Position numbers and translations under genes: made by a program. Shown in pieces: positions 44,786 through 54,066 of a DNA stretch of 64,000 nt. This DNA comes from Cupriavidus numazuensis. Lineage in GTDB: Bacteria > Pseudomonadota > Gammaproteobacteria > Burkholderiales > Burkholderiaceae. The stretch is from NCBI RefSeq assembly GCF_905397435.1, contig NZ_CAJPVI010000011.1, positions 107,353 through 171,352 on the forward strand. The letters run 5' to 3'. The number at the start of each line of letters is the position of its first letter. Position 1 is the first letter of the stretch. Below the pieces are notes generated by a model. It had not been told where the DNA came from. It searched no databases and saw nothing but the letters and a program-made list of their open reading frames with translations.

Positions 44786-46282
44786 CTACTTCGACACCAC
44801 TCCGGTGCGCTCGTTGAACCTGTCGATCAGCTGGTCCCACGCGTTGGCAGACGCTTGCAGCGCGGTCCAGAAGGACGGATCGCGCCTGCTTTCGAATGCA
44901 TCAAGCGGGACGCCCTGCTGTTCTACCCATGTGTAGTAGCCAAGATTGAAGATGCGCGAGCGGTCCGCATGCGTGAGTTCAAGCAGATGATCCGGCGCTA
45001 TGCCTTGCAGGCTGCGCCCGAAGGTTTCGGCGGCACGCAGGACATCGAATCCATTCGGGTGAATGCGCCGAACGTAGCGCTCACGCTCGCTGCCGTACAT
45101 GGCAGCACTGTCCGTCGCCACGGTGAGGACCACGTCGTTGGCTCCCAGCCGATAGTGTTTGGCCAGCTTGATGGCGCCGATGACATTGGCCCAACCCGAG
45201 ATGCCAACGCCAGTCAGTGCCTCTAGCAAATCCGGATCCACCTTGTGGCGCTCGTGCAGATAGGACGCGCCCGTTGCCGAGTTGAAGAGCAGGTTCAGCG
45301 AATCGCTGCCTTCATCCGACACCCCGATTACGACGTCCGTGTTCATCACGTTGTGAATCAGGGGGATATGCTTGTCGCCAATGCCCTGGATGTTGTGCTC
45401 GCCATAGCCGTTCGACAGCATCGTGGGGCACTCCAGCGCTTCCACCGCGGCGATGCGCGCACCGTGCCGACTCTTGAGCAGGTCTCCGGCCGCCAGGGTG
45501 CCGGCGGAGCCCGTTGCCGAAACGAATGCCGCCAGGCGCAGCCCCGGCGATGCCGCTTCCAGGCTCGTGTAGATGCGGCTCATGGCCTCGCCGGTGCAGC
45601 GGTAGTGAGCAAGGTAATTGCCGAACTCCGAGAACTGGTTCAGCACCACGGTGTTGTGCTCGCGCGCCTGCACCGCGCATTCGTCGTAGATCTCTTTGAC
45701 GTTGCTTTCGGTGCCCGGTGTCCTGACAATGTCCGACGCATCGGTCACCCATCGCTCGAGCCAGTCAAAGCGCTCCCGGCTCATGCCTTCGGGCAGTACG
45801 GCAACTCCCCGGCAACCAATGATCCGGGAGATGGCTACGCCGCCGCGGCAATAGTTGCCGGTGGACGGCCACACAGCCCGATGATTGCGCGGATCAAACC
45901 GGCCAGTCACCAGCCGCTGGACCAGGCAGCCATACGCTGCCAGCACCTTGTGCGCCCGGATCATCGGAAAGCGGTCGCCGAGGGCCACCACGATCCTTGC
46001 CTTGACGCCCGTGATCGCCTCCGGCAATTCGATGTGGCGCGGAACCGGAGCCACATCGCGCCGAGCGTCGTCGTTATACCAATGCACGCGCCACAGGTTA
46101 GCCGGGTGCACCTCGTCGGAGCCGACCTTTGCCAGTGACGCTTTCGCGCTTTCGGGGATGGACGACGGATTGGCGAGCTGGCTCAGCGTAGGCAGGCACA
46201 CCCCTGCCTCGCGCAGATGGGCAACTGCCCTTTCCAGCGTGCCCGAATCGGTGATCTCAGCGGCAAAGGCCAGATTGCCCAT
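44786..46282 (-). CDS. PLP-dependent enzyme, fold type II (cysteine synthase/threonine dehydratase superfamily)
   Basis: A 498-residue PALP-fold enzyme, longer than typical cysteine synthases (about 310). Lys112 in IRAHKVLAAYG is the likely Schiff-base lysine, STGNYCRGG is the substrate loop, and SATGSAGTLAAGD is the phosphate-binding glycine loop. The family does beta-elimination or replacement on amino acids; this long subgroup has no assigned reaction that I recognise. It may release ammonia from a ring-opened intermediate. ATG 46282 has GAGGAGAGCC upstream. It is the first gene of the leftward operon and divergent from the ABC transporter. Confidence 0.82.
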   Translation of the reverse strand: MGNLAFAAEITDSGTLERAVAHLREAGVCLPTLSQLANPSSIPESAKASLAKVGSDEVHPANLWRVHWYNDDARRDVAPVPRHIELPEAITGVKARIVVALGDRFPMIRAHKVLAAYGCLVQRLVTGRFDPRNHRAVWPSTGNYCRGGVAISRIIGCRGVAVLPEGMSRERFDWLERWVTDASDIVRTPGTESNVKEIYDECAVQAREHNTVVLNQFSEFGNYLAHYRCTGEAMSRIYTSLEAASPGLRLAAFVSATGSAGTLAAGDLLKSRHGARIAAVEALECPTMLSNGYGEHNIQGIGDKHIPLIHNVMNTDVVIGVSDEGSDSLNLLFNSATGASYLHERHKVDPDLLEALTGVGISGWANVIGAIKLAKHYRLGANDVVLTVATDSAAMYGSERERYVRRIHPNGFDVLRAAETFGRSLQGIAPDHLLELTHADRSRIFNLGYYTWVEQQGVPLDAFESRRDPSFWTALQASANAWDQLIDRFNERTGVVSK

Positions 46283-46367
46283 GGCTCTCCTCATGTTCTG
46301 CGTGACGAATGGCCGACTGCTGCATGTTTCCCGGCCAGACAGGCTGTCATCCTTACATCCTGTCTTA

Positions 46368-46385
46368 CTATTGTTGGTACCTTAA
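46368..46385. promoter_or_regulatory. Candidate GntR operator, copy D1 (PLP operon)
   Basis: CTATTGTTGGTACCTTAA preceded by TGTCTTA, giving the 11-base TGTCTTACTAT shared with copy C. The right arm is degenerate. It lies 86 bases upstream of the PLP-enzyme gene. Confidence 0.4.
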
Positions 46386-46471
46386 CAACACGTTACAGGG
46401 AAAGCAAGAAATTTCGGTTCGCCTCAGTGATTTCCATGAGGCGGTCAAAAAGGTATTGAAAATAGGTTGTC

Positions 46472-46489
46472 CTATTATTAGTCTGATAG
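46472..46489. promoter_or_regulatory. Candidate GntR operator, copy D2 (ABC transporter)
   Basis: CTATTATTAGTCTGATAG fits CTAT-N10-ATAG exactly; its reverse complement shares ACTATC and AATAATA with copies C and E. It lies 37 bases before the binding-protein start codon, a position typical of a repressor site. Confidence 0.65.
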
Positions 46490-46525
46490 TGAAACTCAGA
46501 GGCACTCAACACGAAGGAGGAAGAC

Positions 46526-47686
46526 ATGAAGCAGAAGTGGAAGAAGCTCGCCCTTGCTGCAGCCGCGTTGCAGGTCGCTGGCTGGTCCTATGGGCAATCC
46601 GGCGGCGTCGTACGGATCGGGGTGAATCAGCCTCTTACCGGCGTGGTAGCGGCGTCCGGCAATTTCGTGACCAACGGTGCGAAGATCGCCGCGGACGAAA
46701 TCAATGCCAAGGGGGGCATCAACGGTGCAAAGATCGAGTTGCTGATCGAAGACAACAAGAGCAACCCGACCGAGGCCGCGGCAGCAGCGGAGAAACTGAT
46801 CGTCCGCGACAAGGTTCCGGTGCTGCTGGGCGCGTGGAGTTCCACGTACACGCTTGCGGTCATGCCAAAGCTGATGGAGTACAAGGTGCCGATGCTCGTG
46901 GAAACATCGAGTGCGGACAAAATCACGACGGCTGGCAACCCCTACGTCTTCCGCATCAGTCCGACCAACGCCATGGAGGCTCAGAGTTTTGCGCAGCATG
47001 TTGCCCCGCTGAAGATCCGCAAAGCCGATTTCCTGGTCGTCAACAATGACTGGGGCCGGGGTTCCGCCGATGCCTTCCATGCCATGCTCAAGCAGAAAGG
47101 CGTGGCGATCGGACTGACGCAAACCATTGACGCCGCCGCGCAAGACATGAGCTCGCAGCTGTCGTCCATCAAGGCAACAGACAGCGATACGCTCTTTATC
47201 ACGACGGCTGTCGAGCAACTGACCCTGATCCTCAAGCAAGCGCAGGCGCTCGGGATCAAGCGGCAGATCATTACGCTGGGCGGCTCCCAGAACCCGGATC
47301 AGCTCATCAGCCAGGCGGGCACGGCGGCAAACGGCACGATGCATGACGTCATGTTCATGCCGTGGTTCCCCGACAATGCGCCCGATCCCGCCACGGCAAA
47401 GAGCTTTATTGCCGAATGGAAGAAGCGCGGCCTGGACCCGAACGGCCTGACCGAAGGTGTGCGCGGCTACGATGGCGTGCGCACCATTGCCGCTGCGGTC
47501 GCTACAGCGGGAGCCGCGGATCCTGAAAAGATCCGGGAGGCGCTGTGGAAGATCCAGCTGACCGGACTGACCGGCAATATCAAATTCCAGAAGGTCGGCC
47601 CCACGGGGAAAGAGAGCGGCCAGAGCCTTCCGGCAACCTACGTCGTCAAGATCGAGGGCGGCAAGCTCGCCCAGATCACCCACTGA
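46526..47686 (+). CDS. Branched-chain-type ABC transporter substrate-binding protein
   Basis: A 386-residue periplasmic binding protein of the Leu/Ile/Val (Peripla_BP_6) family. It has a signal peptide (MKQKWKKLALAAAALQVAGW to about GQS), then VVRIGVNQPLTGVVAASGNF and ADEINAKGGINGAKIELLIE, standard for the family. AAGGAGGAAGAC before ATG 46526 is a very strong ribosome-binding site. It heads the operon with livHMGF. Members of this family also take up amides, urea and aromatic acids, so the substrate need not be an amino acid. Confidence 0.92.
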   Translation: MKQKWKKLALAAAALQVAGWSYGQSGGVVRIGVNQPLTGVVAASGNFVTNGAKIAADEINAKGGINGAKIELLIEDNKSNPTEAAAAAEKLIVRDKVPVLLGAWSSTYTLAVMPKLMEYKVPMLVETSSADKITTAGNPYVFRISPTNAMEAQSFAQHVAPLKIRKADFLVVNNDWGRGSADAFHAMLKQKGVAIGLTQTIDAAAQDMSSQLSSIKATDSDTLFITTAVEQLTLILKQAQALGIKRQIITLGGSQNPDQLISQAGTAANGTMHDVMFMPWFPDNAPDPATAKSFIAEWKKRGLDPNGLTEGVRGYDGVRTIAAAVATAGAADPEKIREALWKIQLTGLTGNIKFQKVGPTGKESGQSLPATYVVKIEGGKLAQITH

Positions 47687-47709
47687 TCACCACGCATCAA
47701 CACGAAACC

Positions 47710-47760
47710 GGCAGTCAGGGTTGACTGCCTATCGCCGCGTACCCATCGGGCTGCGCGGCG
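47710..47760 (+). promoter_or_regulatory. Two hairpins between binding-protein and livH genes
   Basis: The 109-base gap holds a perfect 8-bp stem GGCAGTCA / TGACTGCC (47710-47729) and a 7-bp stem CGCCGCG / CGCGGCG (47733-47760). Such hairpins after a binding-protein gene commonly protect its mRNA or reduce read-through, giving excess binding protein over permease. Confidence 0.5.
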
Positions 47761-47795
47761 TGACAGATTTCGTCCCCACACCAGTGAGATAGCTC

Positions 47796-48668
47796 GTGGA
47801 CTTCATACTTCAGCACCTGGCAAATGCGCTGATCCTCGGAGGGACCTACGCCCTTCTTGGCATCGGCCTGACCCTGATCCTAGGGATCATGAAAGTGGTC
47901 AACTTCACGCATGGAGAGTTGTATGCCTTTGGCGGCTTCATGGCGTACTTCTTCATCTCCGCACTGCAATGGAACTTCTTTGTCGGGCTTGCGGCGGCCA
48001 TCATCCTCGGCCTGATTCTCGGCGGCTGCATCGAGCGGGTACTCCTTCGCCGCATGCGTGATGCGGATATCGATTCCACCATGATCGTGATGATCGGTTG
48101 CTGGATCGCCATGCAGAATCTCGAGCTGCTGATCTGGGGCGGGGTAAGCAAGGCCGTGCCATCGCCGTTCTCCCCTGAGCCGATGGAGATCGGTCCGGTC
48201 TCGGTTTCGTGGCTGCGTGTCTTTGTGCTGTGCGCCGCTGCGCTCCTGATCCTTGCCACGTATTTGCTGATCCACAAGACCCGGCTCGGCAAGGCGATGC
48301 GGGCAACGTTCCAGGATCGGGACACCGCGTCGCTGATGGGCATCAGCACGAACAGCATCTACACGGCCACGTTCGCGCTGGGCTCCGGTCTGGCGGCAGC
48401 GGCGGGCGCCCTGCTCGGGCCGGTGTTCGTCGTGACGCCGACAATGGGCAACCCTGCCTCGCTGAAAGCGTTCGCCATCGTCATCCTTGGCGGCCTCGGC
48501 AGCATCCAGGGTGCAGCCATTGGCGGGTTCATTCTCGCCATCGCCGAAGAACTCGGCGCCGGCTACATCTCTTCCGGCTACCGAGATGCCATGGGCTTCG
48601 TGATCATTATCCTGGTGCTGATGTTCAAACCCACCGGGCTGTTCGTGCGTGGGGAGAGAATCGGATGA
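47796..48668 (+). CDS. livH: Branched-chain-type ABC transporter permease (LivH)
   Basis: A 290-residue inner-membrane permease with about eight helices. It begins MDFILQHLANALILGGTYAL, followed by IGLTLILGIMKVVNFTHGEL, the LivH signature, and near the end VILGGLGSIQGAAIGGFILA, the coupling EAA-like loop. The start codon is GTG at 47796. It overlaps livM by four bases. Confidence 0.93.
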   Translation: MDFILQHLANALILGGTYALLGIGLTLILGIMKVVNFTHGELYAFGGFMAYFFISALQWNFFVGLAAAIILGLILGGCIERVLLRRMRDADIDSTMIVMIGCWIAMQNLELLIWGGVSKAVPSPFSPEPMEIGPVSVSWLRVFVLCAAALLILATYLLIHKTRLGKAMRATFQDRDTASLMGISTNSIYTATFALGSGLAAAAGALLGPVFVVTPTMGNPASLKAFAIVILGGLGSIQGAAIGGFILAIAEELGAGYISSGYRDAMGFVIIILVLMFKPTGLFVRGERIG

Positions 48669-49780
48669 AAAACCTATCAGCTTATTTCGTTATCGGCGCC
48701 CTGCTGAGCGTGCCGCTGTGGCTTCATGACCAGTACTTTCTGCATGTACTGATCACCACCGGCATCTTCACGATTGGCGCCATGAGCCTGAACTTGCTGC
48801 TGGGCTTCACGGGCCAACTGAGTCTCGGGCATGTCGCGTTCTTCGGCATCGGCGCCTACGCCAGCGCCCTCACCACGCTGGGCTTTGACGTGCCGTTGTT
48901 CGGTGATGTCCGGATCGTGCATGAACCGTGGCATCCCGTCGCCGGCATCCTGATCGGCACCGCGCTGGCAGGGCTATGCGGGTATCTGATCGGCAAGCTG
49001 TCGTTCAAGATCCGTGGCGCCTACTTTGTCATCGTGACGGTCAGCTTTGCCGAGGTGGTGCGACTGGTCGCGCTGAACTGGGTGGACCTGACCCAGGGTC
49101 CGCTTGCGCTCAACAATATTCCGCCGATGCGCATCGATATCCCCGGCGTCAGCGAGATCGTCATGTGGCAGAAGGCGCCCAACTACTACCTGGTCCTTGC
49201 GCTGGCACTGGTGGCCTACTACCTGATCCGCCGCATTGTCCGGTCGCGCATGGGACGCGCCATGATCGCACTGCGCGAGAATGAGTCGCTTGCCACGTCG
49301 GTCGGCATCGATGTCACCCGATACTTGACGTTCGCCGCCGTAATGTCGGCCGCGCTCGCCGGGGCCGCCGGCGCGCTCTACGCGCACTACATCCGCATCA
49401 TCGATCCGGACATCTTCCTGTTCATTTACACGGTGACGATGGTGATCATGGTCGTGACGGGTGGCAAGGGGACGCTGGCTGGGCCCATCGTCGGCGGCAT
49501 CATCTTCGGCCTGCTGCCAGTCGGCCTGCGCACGGTAGCCGGTCCGGAGGTTCAGTGGATCGTCTATGGCATCTTCATCGTGCTGATCGTGTTCTTCCTG
49601 CCTCGCGGCATCGTGCCCGCGGTACACGACTGGTGGCAGCGCAGAACGGGCAAGCAAGCCCGGTATGTTGCGCCGGCGCCCTTCCTGGCCACACGCGCGT
49701 CGGCGGCTCACGTCGGCACGGATGCATTCGCCAAGGCACGCGACTCCAAGAACTCCGGCAATGCCGTTTCCAGGAAGTGA
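48665..49780 (+). CDS. livM: Branched-chain-type ABC transporter permease (LivM)
   Basis: A 371-residue permease with about ten helices. LNLLLGFTGQLSLGHVAFFG is the LivM signature and TGGKGTLAGPIVGGIIFGLL the coupling loop. The C-terminal tail after about residue 330 is hydrophilic and longer than usual. ATG 48665 overlaps the livH stop; the open frame upstream is antisense-like extension and is not used. Confidence 0.92.
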   Translation: MKNLSAYFVIGALLSVPLWLHDQYFLHVLITTGIFTIGAMSLNLLLGFTGQLSLGHVAFFGIGAYASALTTLGFDVPLFGDVRIVHEPWHPVAGILIGTALAGLCGYLIGKLSFKIRGAYFVIVTVSFAEVVRLVALNWVDLTQGPLALNNIPPMRIDIPGVSEIVMWQKAPNYYLVLALALVAYYLIRRIVRSRMGRAMIALRENESLATSVGIDVTRYLTFAAVMSAALAGAAGALYAHYIRIIDPDIFLFIYTVTMVIMVVTGGKGTLAGPIVGGIIFGLLPVGLRTVAGPEVQWIVYGIFIVLIVFFLPRGIVPAVHDWWQRRTGKQARYVAPAPFLATRASAAHVGTDAFAKARDSKNSGNAVSRK

Positions 49781-49784
49781 CGAT

Positions 49785-50579
49785 ATGACGCAGCCACAAT
49801 CAGACAACGCGGCGCTACTTTCGGTCGAACATGTCGCGGTCCACTTTGGCGGACTGGTCGCCATCTCCGACATGAGCTTCTGCGTGCGCAGAGGGGAAGT
49901 CGTCAGCCTGATCGGGCCGAACGGCGCGGGCAAGACGACGGCATTCAATGTGATCACCGGCTTCCTGCGCCCCACCAAGGGCCAGGTGCATTTTGGCGGC
50001 GCCGCGCTACACCAGCTGAAGCCGCACGAGGTCGCAGGGGTCGGCCTGGTCCGCACCTTCCAGAAGACCAGCCTTTTCCTGACCAACACGGTCTTCGAGA
50101 ACGTGCTGACCGGCCTGCACCGCCATGGCAGCGCCACGGCGTGGGCAACAATGCTCGGCCTGCCATCCGTGCGCAAGGAAGAAAAACGACTGCGCGACGC
50201 CGTATGGGAGATCCTGGACTTTGTGGGCATCGCACATCGGGCCAATGAGCTGGGTGGCGCACTGGCCTACGGCGAACAGCGGCTGCTTGGCGTCGCGGTC
50301 GCGCTTGCAGCCGACCCCACACTCCTGCTGCTGGACGAACCGGCGTCCGGCATGAACCCGTCCGAAACCGCGGATTTCATGCAGTTGCTCGACAAGATCA
50401 AGGCGCGTGGCATCACCGTACTCCTGGTCGAGCACGATATGCCCCTGGTCATGGGCGTATCGGACCGGATCGTCGTGCTCAACTACGGCCGCATCATCGC
50501 AGATGGCACGCCTGAAGAGATCCGGAACAATCCGGAAGTCATTCAGGCTTACCTGGGACAGGGAGTCAAGCATGCTTGA
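49785..50579 (+). CDS. livG: ABC transporter ATP-binding protein (LivG)
   Basis: A 264-residue ATPase. Walker A GPNGAGKTT at about 45, the LivG-specific VRTFQKTSLF, a signature region GALAYGEQRLLGVA (a degenerate form of the usual LSGGQ) and Walker B LLLLDEPASGMNPSE. It powers uptake with LivF. It starts four bases after the livM stop codon. Confidence 0.92.
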   Translation: MTQPQSDNAALLSVEHVAVHFGGLVAISDMSFCVRRGEVVSLIGPNGAGKTTAFNVITGFLRPTKGQVHFGGAALHQLKPHEVAGVGLVRTFQKTSLFLTNTVFENVLTGLHRHGSATAWATMLGLPSVRKEEKRLRDAVWEILDFVGIAHRANELGGALAYGEQRLLGVAVALAADPTLLLLDEPASGMNPSETADFMQLLDKIKARGITVLLVEHDMPLVMGVSDRIVVLNYGRIIADGTPEEIRNNPEVIQAYLGQGVKHA

Positions 50580-51276
50580 GATCGAGAACATCGTCTGCCG
50601 CTATGGCAAGGTGGATGCCATCAAGGGCGTATCCCTGAGCGTCAGGAAGTCGGAGCTGGTGACCCTGGTCGGCGCCAACGGCGCCGGCAAGACTTCCACG
50701 CTGAAGGCCATCTCGGGATTGCTGCCACCGGTCAGTGGACGGATTCGCTTTGAAGGCGTCGACATTACGCGGGCATCGGCCCAGAAGATTCTTTCGATGG
50801 GCATCGCGCACTGCCCGGAAGGACGCCGGGTGTTCCCCCAGATGACCATCCAGGAGAACCTGGAGATGGGCTGCTACCGGCGTCGCGACCGCGCTGGCAT
50901 CACAGCCGACATGGGACGCATGTTCGAGAATTTCCCCAAGCTGGCGGAGCGCCGGCACCAGATGGCAGGCACGCTTTCGGGCGGCGAGCAGCAGATGCTG
51001 GCCATTGCGCGGGCGCTGATGTCGCGGCCCAAGCTGGTGTTGTTCGACGAGCCATCTCTTGGCCTGGCGCCCAACATCGTGGAGCGAACCTTCGAGATCA
51101 TCCGGCGCGTGCGGGACGAAGGTACGACCGTGCTGATGGTGGAACAGAACGCCTATGCGGCGCTCGACATGTCCGACCGCGGCTATCTGTTCGAGTCAGG
51201 TTCCATGGTGCTCACCGGAACCGGCAGGAACATGATCGATGACCCTCACGTGCGCAAGGCCTATCTCGGCGGCTAG
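50572..51276 (+). CDS. livF: ABC transporter ATP-binding protein (LivF)
   Basis: A 234-residue ATPase overlapping livG by eight bases. Walker A GANGAGKTS, then PEGRRVFPQMTIQENLEMGC (a LivF hallmark), signature LSGGEQQMLAIARALM, and Walker B LVLFDEPSLGLAP. Last gene of the transporter operon; a strong hairpin follows. Confidence 0.93.
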   Translation: MLEIENIVCRYGKVDAIKGVSLSVRKSELVTLVGANGAGKTSTLKAISGLLPPVSGRIRFEGVDITRASAQKILSMGIAHCPEGRRVFPQMTIQENLEMGCYRRRDRAGITADMGRMFENFPKLAERRHQMAGTLSGGEQQMLAIARALMSRPKLVLFDEPSLGLAPNIVERTFEIIRRVRDEGTTVLMVEQNAYAALDMSDRGYLFESGSMVLTGTGRNMIDDPHVRKAYLGG

Positions 51277-51296
51277 CCCACGCACAGGGAACCGGA

Positions 51297-51326
51297 CACC
51301 TGCGCCGCCCTGTTGCGGCGCAGGTG
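51297..51326. terminator. Terminator hairpin between livF and GntR2
   Basis: A perfect 12-bp stem CACCTGCGCCGC / GCGGCGCAGGTG with a 6-base loop starts 20 bases after livF, between convergent genes. No T-run follows on either strand, so it may work with Rho or serve both directions. Confidence 0.6.
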
Positions 51327-51365
51327 CGTTATCCCTGGAGCTGGCCCAGCCGCAAGACTGCAAGA

Positions 51366-52151
51366 CTAGGCAGCCGCGCGGCGCGCGCGGCCAGCAGGCT
51401 TCTCCACCGGGCGTTCGGATCCGAGCAGGTCAATGGACAACTTGATGCAATCGCTGCGGTAGGTGATATCGGCGACGTAAATGGCGGTATCGCTGGCATC
51501 CGTCACCACCCAGCGGCATTCCGCGGTCGGAGCGCTCAGCGAGATGCGAAGCAGGTCCGCGGTTTCCCGGTCGGCGGTACCGATGACCATGGTCTGGTGA
51601 GCGTGCTTGATGGCCAGGCCTGGCATCTTGGCAACCAGAGGCAACGCCGTCCGTTTCATGAACTCGTCGGGCTTGCGATCAAAAATGTCGCGCGCCAGAT
51701 GCAGGTTGACGACTGCGTAAGGCACGCCGTCCTTCAACTGCACGCTACGCAAAAATACGTACTCGGGCGCGAGCGTACCCTCGCCTTCCGCCATGCGCGG
51801 CGTCGCAGGGGGATTCGGGACCTTGATGAACTTGGGTACGTTATCCTGGATGGATTCCACCATGGAATCCCAGGTCGTCTCCAGCTTCAGCCAACGCTTG
51901 TCGTTGACATGCGCATTGACGAAGGTCCCCCTGCCCTGCTGTCGCGTGACAAGGCCTTCGTTCTCGAGCATGTCCACCGCCTGGCGCACTGTCACGCGCG
52001 CCACCTGGAATTCCTGCTCCAGCTCTTCCAGCGTGGAGATCTGCTGCAGCGGTTGCCAGTCGCCGGATTCGATTCGGCGCCGCAGCGCTGCAGCCACCTG
52101 GATATACGCCGGAATCTTGCCGCGACGACCCGCCACGCCACCCTTAGCCAT
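51366..52151 (-). CDS. GntR-family regulator with UTRA effector domain (GntR2)
   Basis: A 261-residue paralogue of GntR1 (32054-32929), with the same winged-helix start (MAKGGVAGRRGKIPAYIQVA, then LEQEFQVARVTVRQAVDMLE) and UTRA domain, and a basic C-terminal tail (KPAGRARRAAA). The HTH recognition regions of the two are nearly the same, so both may read the same operator while sensing different ligands. AGGAG seven bases before ATG 52151 is the ribosome-binding site; operator copy E lies just upstream of it, which fits autorepression. Confidence 0.9.
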   Translation of the reverse strand: MAKGGVAGRRGKIPAYIQVAAALRRRIESGDWQPLQQISTLEELEQEFQVARVTVRQAVDMLENEGLVTRQQGRGTFVNAHVNDKRWLKLETTWDSMVESIQDNVPKFIKVPNPPATPRMAEGEGTLAPEYVFLRSVQLKDGVPYAVVNLHLARDIFDRKPDEFMKRTALPLVAKMPGLAIKHAHQTMVIGTADRETADLLRISLSAPTAECRWVVTDASDTAIYVADITYRSDCIKLSIDLLGSERPVEKPAGRARRAAA

Positions 52152-52161
52152 TACAGATCTC

Positions 52162-52179
52162 CTATCTTCGCAATAATAG
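52162..52179. promoter_or_regulatory. Candidate GntR operator, copy E (GntR2)
   Basis: CTATCTTCGCAATAATAG fits CTAT-N10-ATAG exactly, 10 bases upstream of the GntR2 start codon and abutting or overlapping its ribosome-binding site. The position implies autorepression. Confidence 0.65.
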
Positions 52180-52246
52180 GATTATATATAAACAATAGCA
52201 TTCGGGCCCTGGTCGCGACCAGGGCCCGGCATCCGGGCCGGGCTTC

Positions 52247-53296
52247 CTAGCGTTCCCCGCGCATGTCTATCACGCCACTGGTCAGGTTCGCCGCGGCCAG
52301 CGCAGCCAGATTGACGGCCGCGACGTCGCTCACCTCCCTGATGCGCTCGACGCAAGCCTGCACATGCGTTTCCTGTACGCGGCGCGCCGCTTCCGCGTCC
52401 TCGCGCGACAGGGATGCGAAGCGCACGATACTCCCGGGCTTGCGCCTGGCCAATACCGGGATATCGGCGGAGATAACGGTCGCGATCTTCGGATAGCCGC
52501 CGGTGGTCTGGGCGTCCGCCATCAGTACGATCGGGAGGCCGGAGCCCGGCACCTGGATCGCCCCGGCAACGATGCCGTCGGAGACGATGTTGTAGCCGCC
52601 GGCGTGCGCGATGGCAGGACCGTCCAGCCGGAAGCCCATGCGGTCCGACTGCGCCGACACGAGATATTCCGTGTCCAGGAACGACCGGATGGCGTCGTCG
52701 GCAAAGAAGTCATCCTGCGGCCCCAATACGACGCGGATGGCCTGCGACAAACCGATGTCAAACGGTTTTTCCAGCGATCGCTCCTTGCGCGATGACGCCT
52801 CTTTCGCCTGCAGCTCGATCAGGTCCGCCTGCGCCAGCGCCCGGCCCGCGATACCGCCAAGACCGGCCCTGACGTAAGTGGAATGGCTACCGAGCACCGG
52901 TTGCACCACCATTCCGCCCTCGATGGCAAGATAGCCGCAGGCCGAGTCGCCAAGGCTGACGATTCGCACGGTCTCGCCGCGTATGGCCCGCGCGCTGCGC
53001 CCGGCGGGAATACGCCGCCGCCTGGCACCGCAGATCTCCATCTCCCCATTGCATCCTGCCAGGGCGAGCCGGACGGAATCGGCCTGCACTTCCAGCATCG
53101 GACCTTGTATCAGCAACTCCAGCACCGGCGTATCCGGTGCGTTGCCGACCAGCGCGTTGGCAATGCGAAAGCCAATCCGGTCGAGTGGGCCCGACACCGG
53201 CACGCCGGCGTCCAGATAGCCGCGCCGGCCCATATCCTGCACCGTCGTGTGCAGTCCGGGACGAATCACTTTCAGAACGGGTCGCTCGGTATTCAT
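52247..53296 (-). CDS. pxpC: 5-oxoprolinase subunit C (biotin-dependent carboxyltransferase-like, AHS2)
   Basis: A 349-residue AHS2/KipA-type protein: VIRPGLHTTVQDMGRRGYLD at the start, DRIGFRIANALVGNAPDTPV, and IQVPGSGLPIVLMADAQTTG GYPKIA near the end, all typical. With PxpA and PxpB it hydrolyses 5-oxoproline to glutamate using ATP; related proteins act in urea amidolyase. It overlaps pxpB by four bases. The C-terminus is followed by GntR2. Confidence 0.9.
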   Translation of the reverse strand: MNTERPVLKVIRPGLHTTVQDMGRRGYLDAGVPVSGPLDRIGFRIANALVGNAPDTPVLELLIQGPMLEVQADSVRLALAGCNGEMEICGARRRRIPAGRSARAIRGETVRIVSLGDSACGYLAIEGGMVVQPVLGSHSTYVRAGLGGIAGRALAQADLIELQAKEASSRKERSLEKPFDIGLSQAIRVVLGPQDDFFADDAIRSFLDTEYLVSAQSDRMGFRLDGPAIAHAGGYNIVSDGIVAGAIQVPGSGLPIVLMADAQTTGGYPKIATVISADIPVLARRKPGSIVRFASLSREDAEAARRVQETHVQACVERIREVSDVAAVNLAALAAANLTSGVIDMRGER

Positions 53297-54015
53297 GCTT
53301 CTGCCTCCTCATACGGAACCTGATAGTCGCCGGCCTCGCTGGCGGCCCGGATGGCATCGAACTCGGCCGCACTGACCGGTTCGAAACGAACCTTGTCGCC
53401 GGGTTGAAGCAACGCAGGCCTGTCGCTGGCGGCATCGAACAGGCGCACCGGCGTGGCCCCGATCAGATGCCATCCGCCGGGGCTCTCCAGCGGATAGATG
53501 GCCGTCATCGTCGTGGCGATGGCGATCGAGCCCGCGGGCACCCGGATGCGCGGGTTGGCCCGGCGCGGCAACACCAGCGCTGGCGGCAGGTCTCCCATAT
53601 AGGGATAGCCCGGCACAAAGCCGACCATGTAGACGTGGAACTGCGTCCGGCTATGCAGCCTCACCACCTCGTCCCTGTCCATGCCGGTCTGTTGCGCGAC
53701 ATCGGCAAGATCGGGCGCATGAGCCTCCTCATAGCAGGCCGGTATCCGCCACAGCTTCACGGACTGCTTCTCTGTCGTTACGCCATCCAGCAATGCCCGC
53801 AGCTGTGCAGACAGCTTCTCGCCGCTCGTCGACACCGGATCGTAGTGCACCATCAGCGAGCGAAATGTCGGCATGACCTCGACCACGCCCTCCAGCCCTC
53901 CCGCCCGGACACGCGCGCCGAGCTGCAGTACCCGCTCGCTCATCGCCCGATCGATCACATCGCCAAACTCAACCACCAGCGCGGTGTCACCCGCGCACAG
54001 AAAACGCGCCTCCAT
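53293..54015 (-). CDS. pxpB: 5-oxoprolinase subunit B (AHS1/KipI-like)
   Basis: A 240-residue AHS1 protein. ARFLCAGDTALVVEFGDVID, VEVMPTFRSLMVHYDP and FVPGYPYMGDLPPALVLPRR are the family landmarks. ATG 54015 has AAGGAG six bases upstream. It is divergent from pxpA, so the three Pxp subunits are split over two operons that share a 149-base promoter region with one operator copy. Confidence 0.9.
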   Translation of the reverse strand: MEARFLCAGDTALVVEFGDVIDRAMSERVLQLGARVRAGGLEGVVEVMPTFRSLMVHYDPVSTSGEKLSAQLRALLDGVTTEKQSVKLWRIPACYEEAHAPDLADVAQQTGMDRDEVVRLHSRTQFHVYMVGFVPGYPYMGDLPPALVLPRRANPRIRVPAGSIAIATTMTAIYPLESPGGWHLIGATPVRLFDAASDRPALLQPGDKVRFEPVSAAEFDAIRAASEAGDYQVPYEEAEA

Positions 54016-54066
54016 ACCTGACTCCTTAGTTGACGCTCGAATCACGCTACCTATCTTCTTGTCTTT

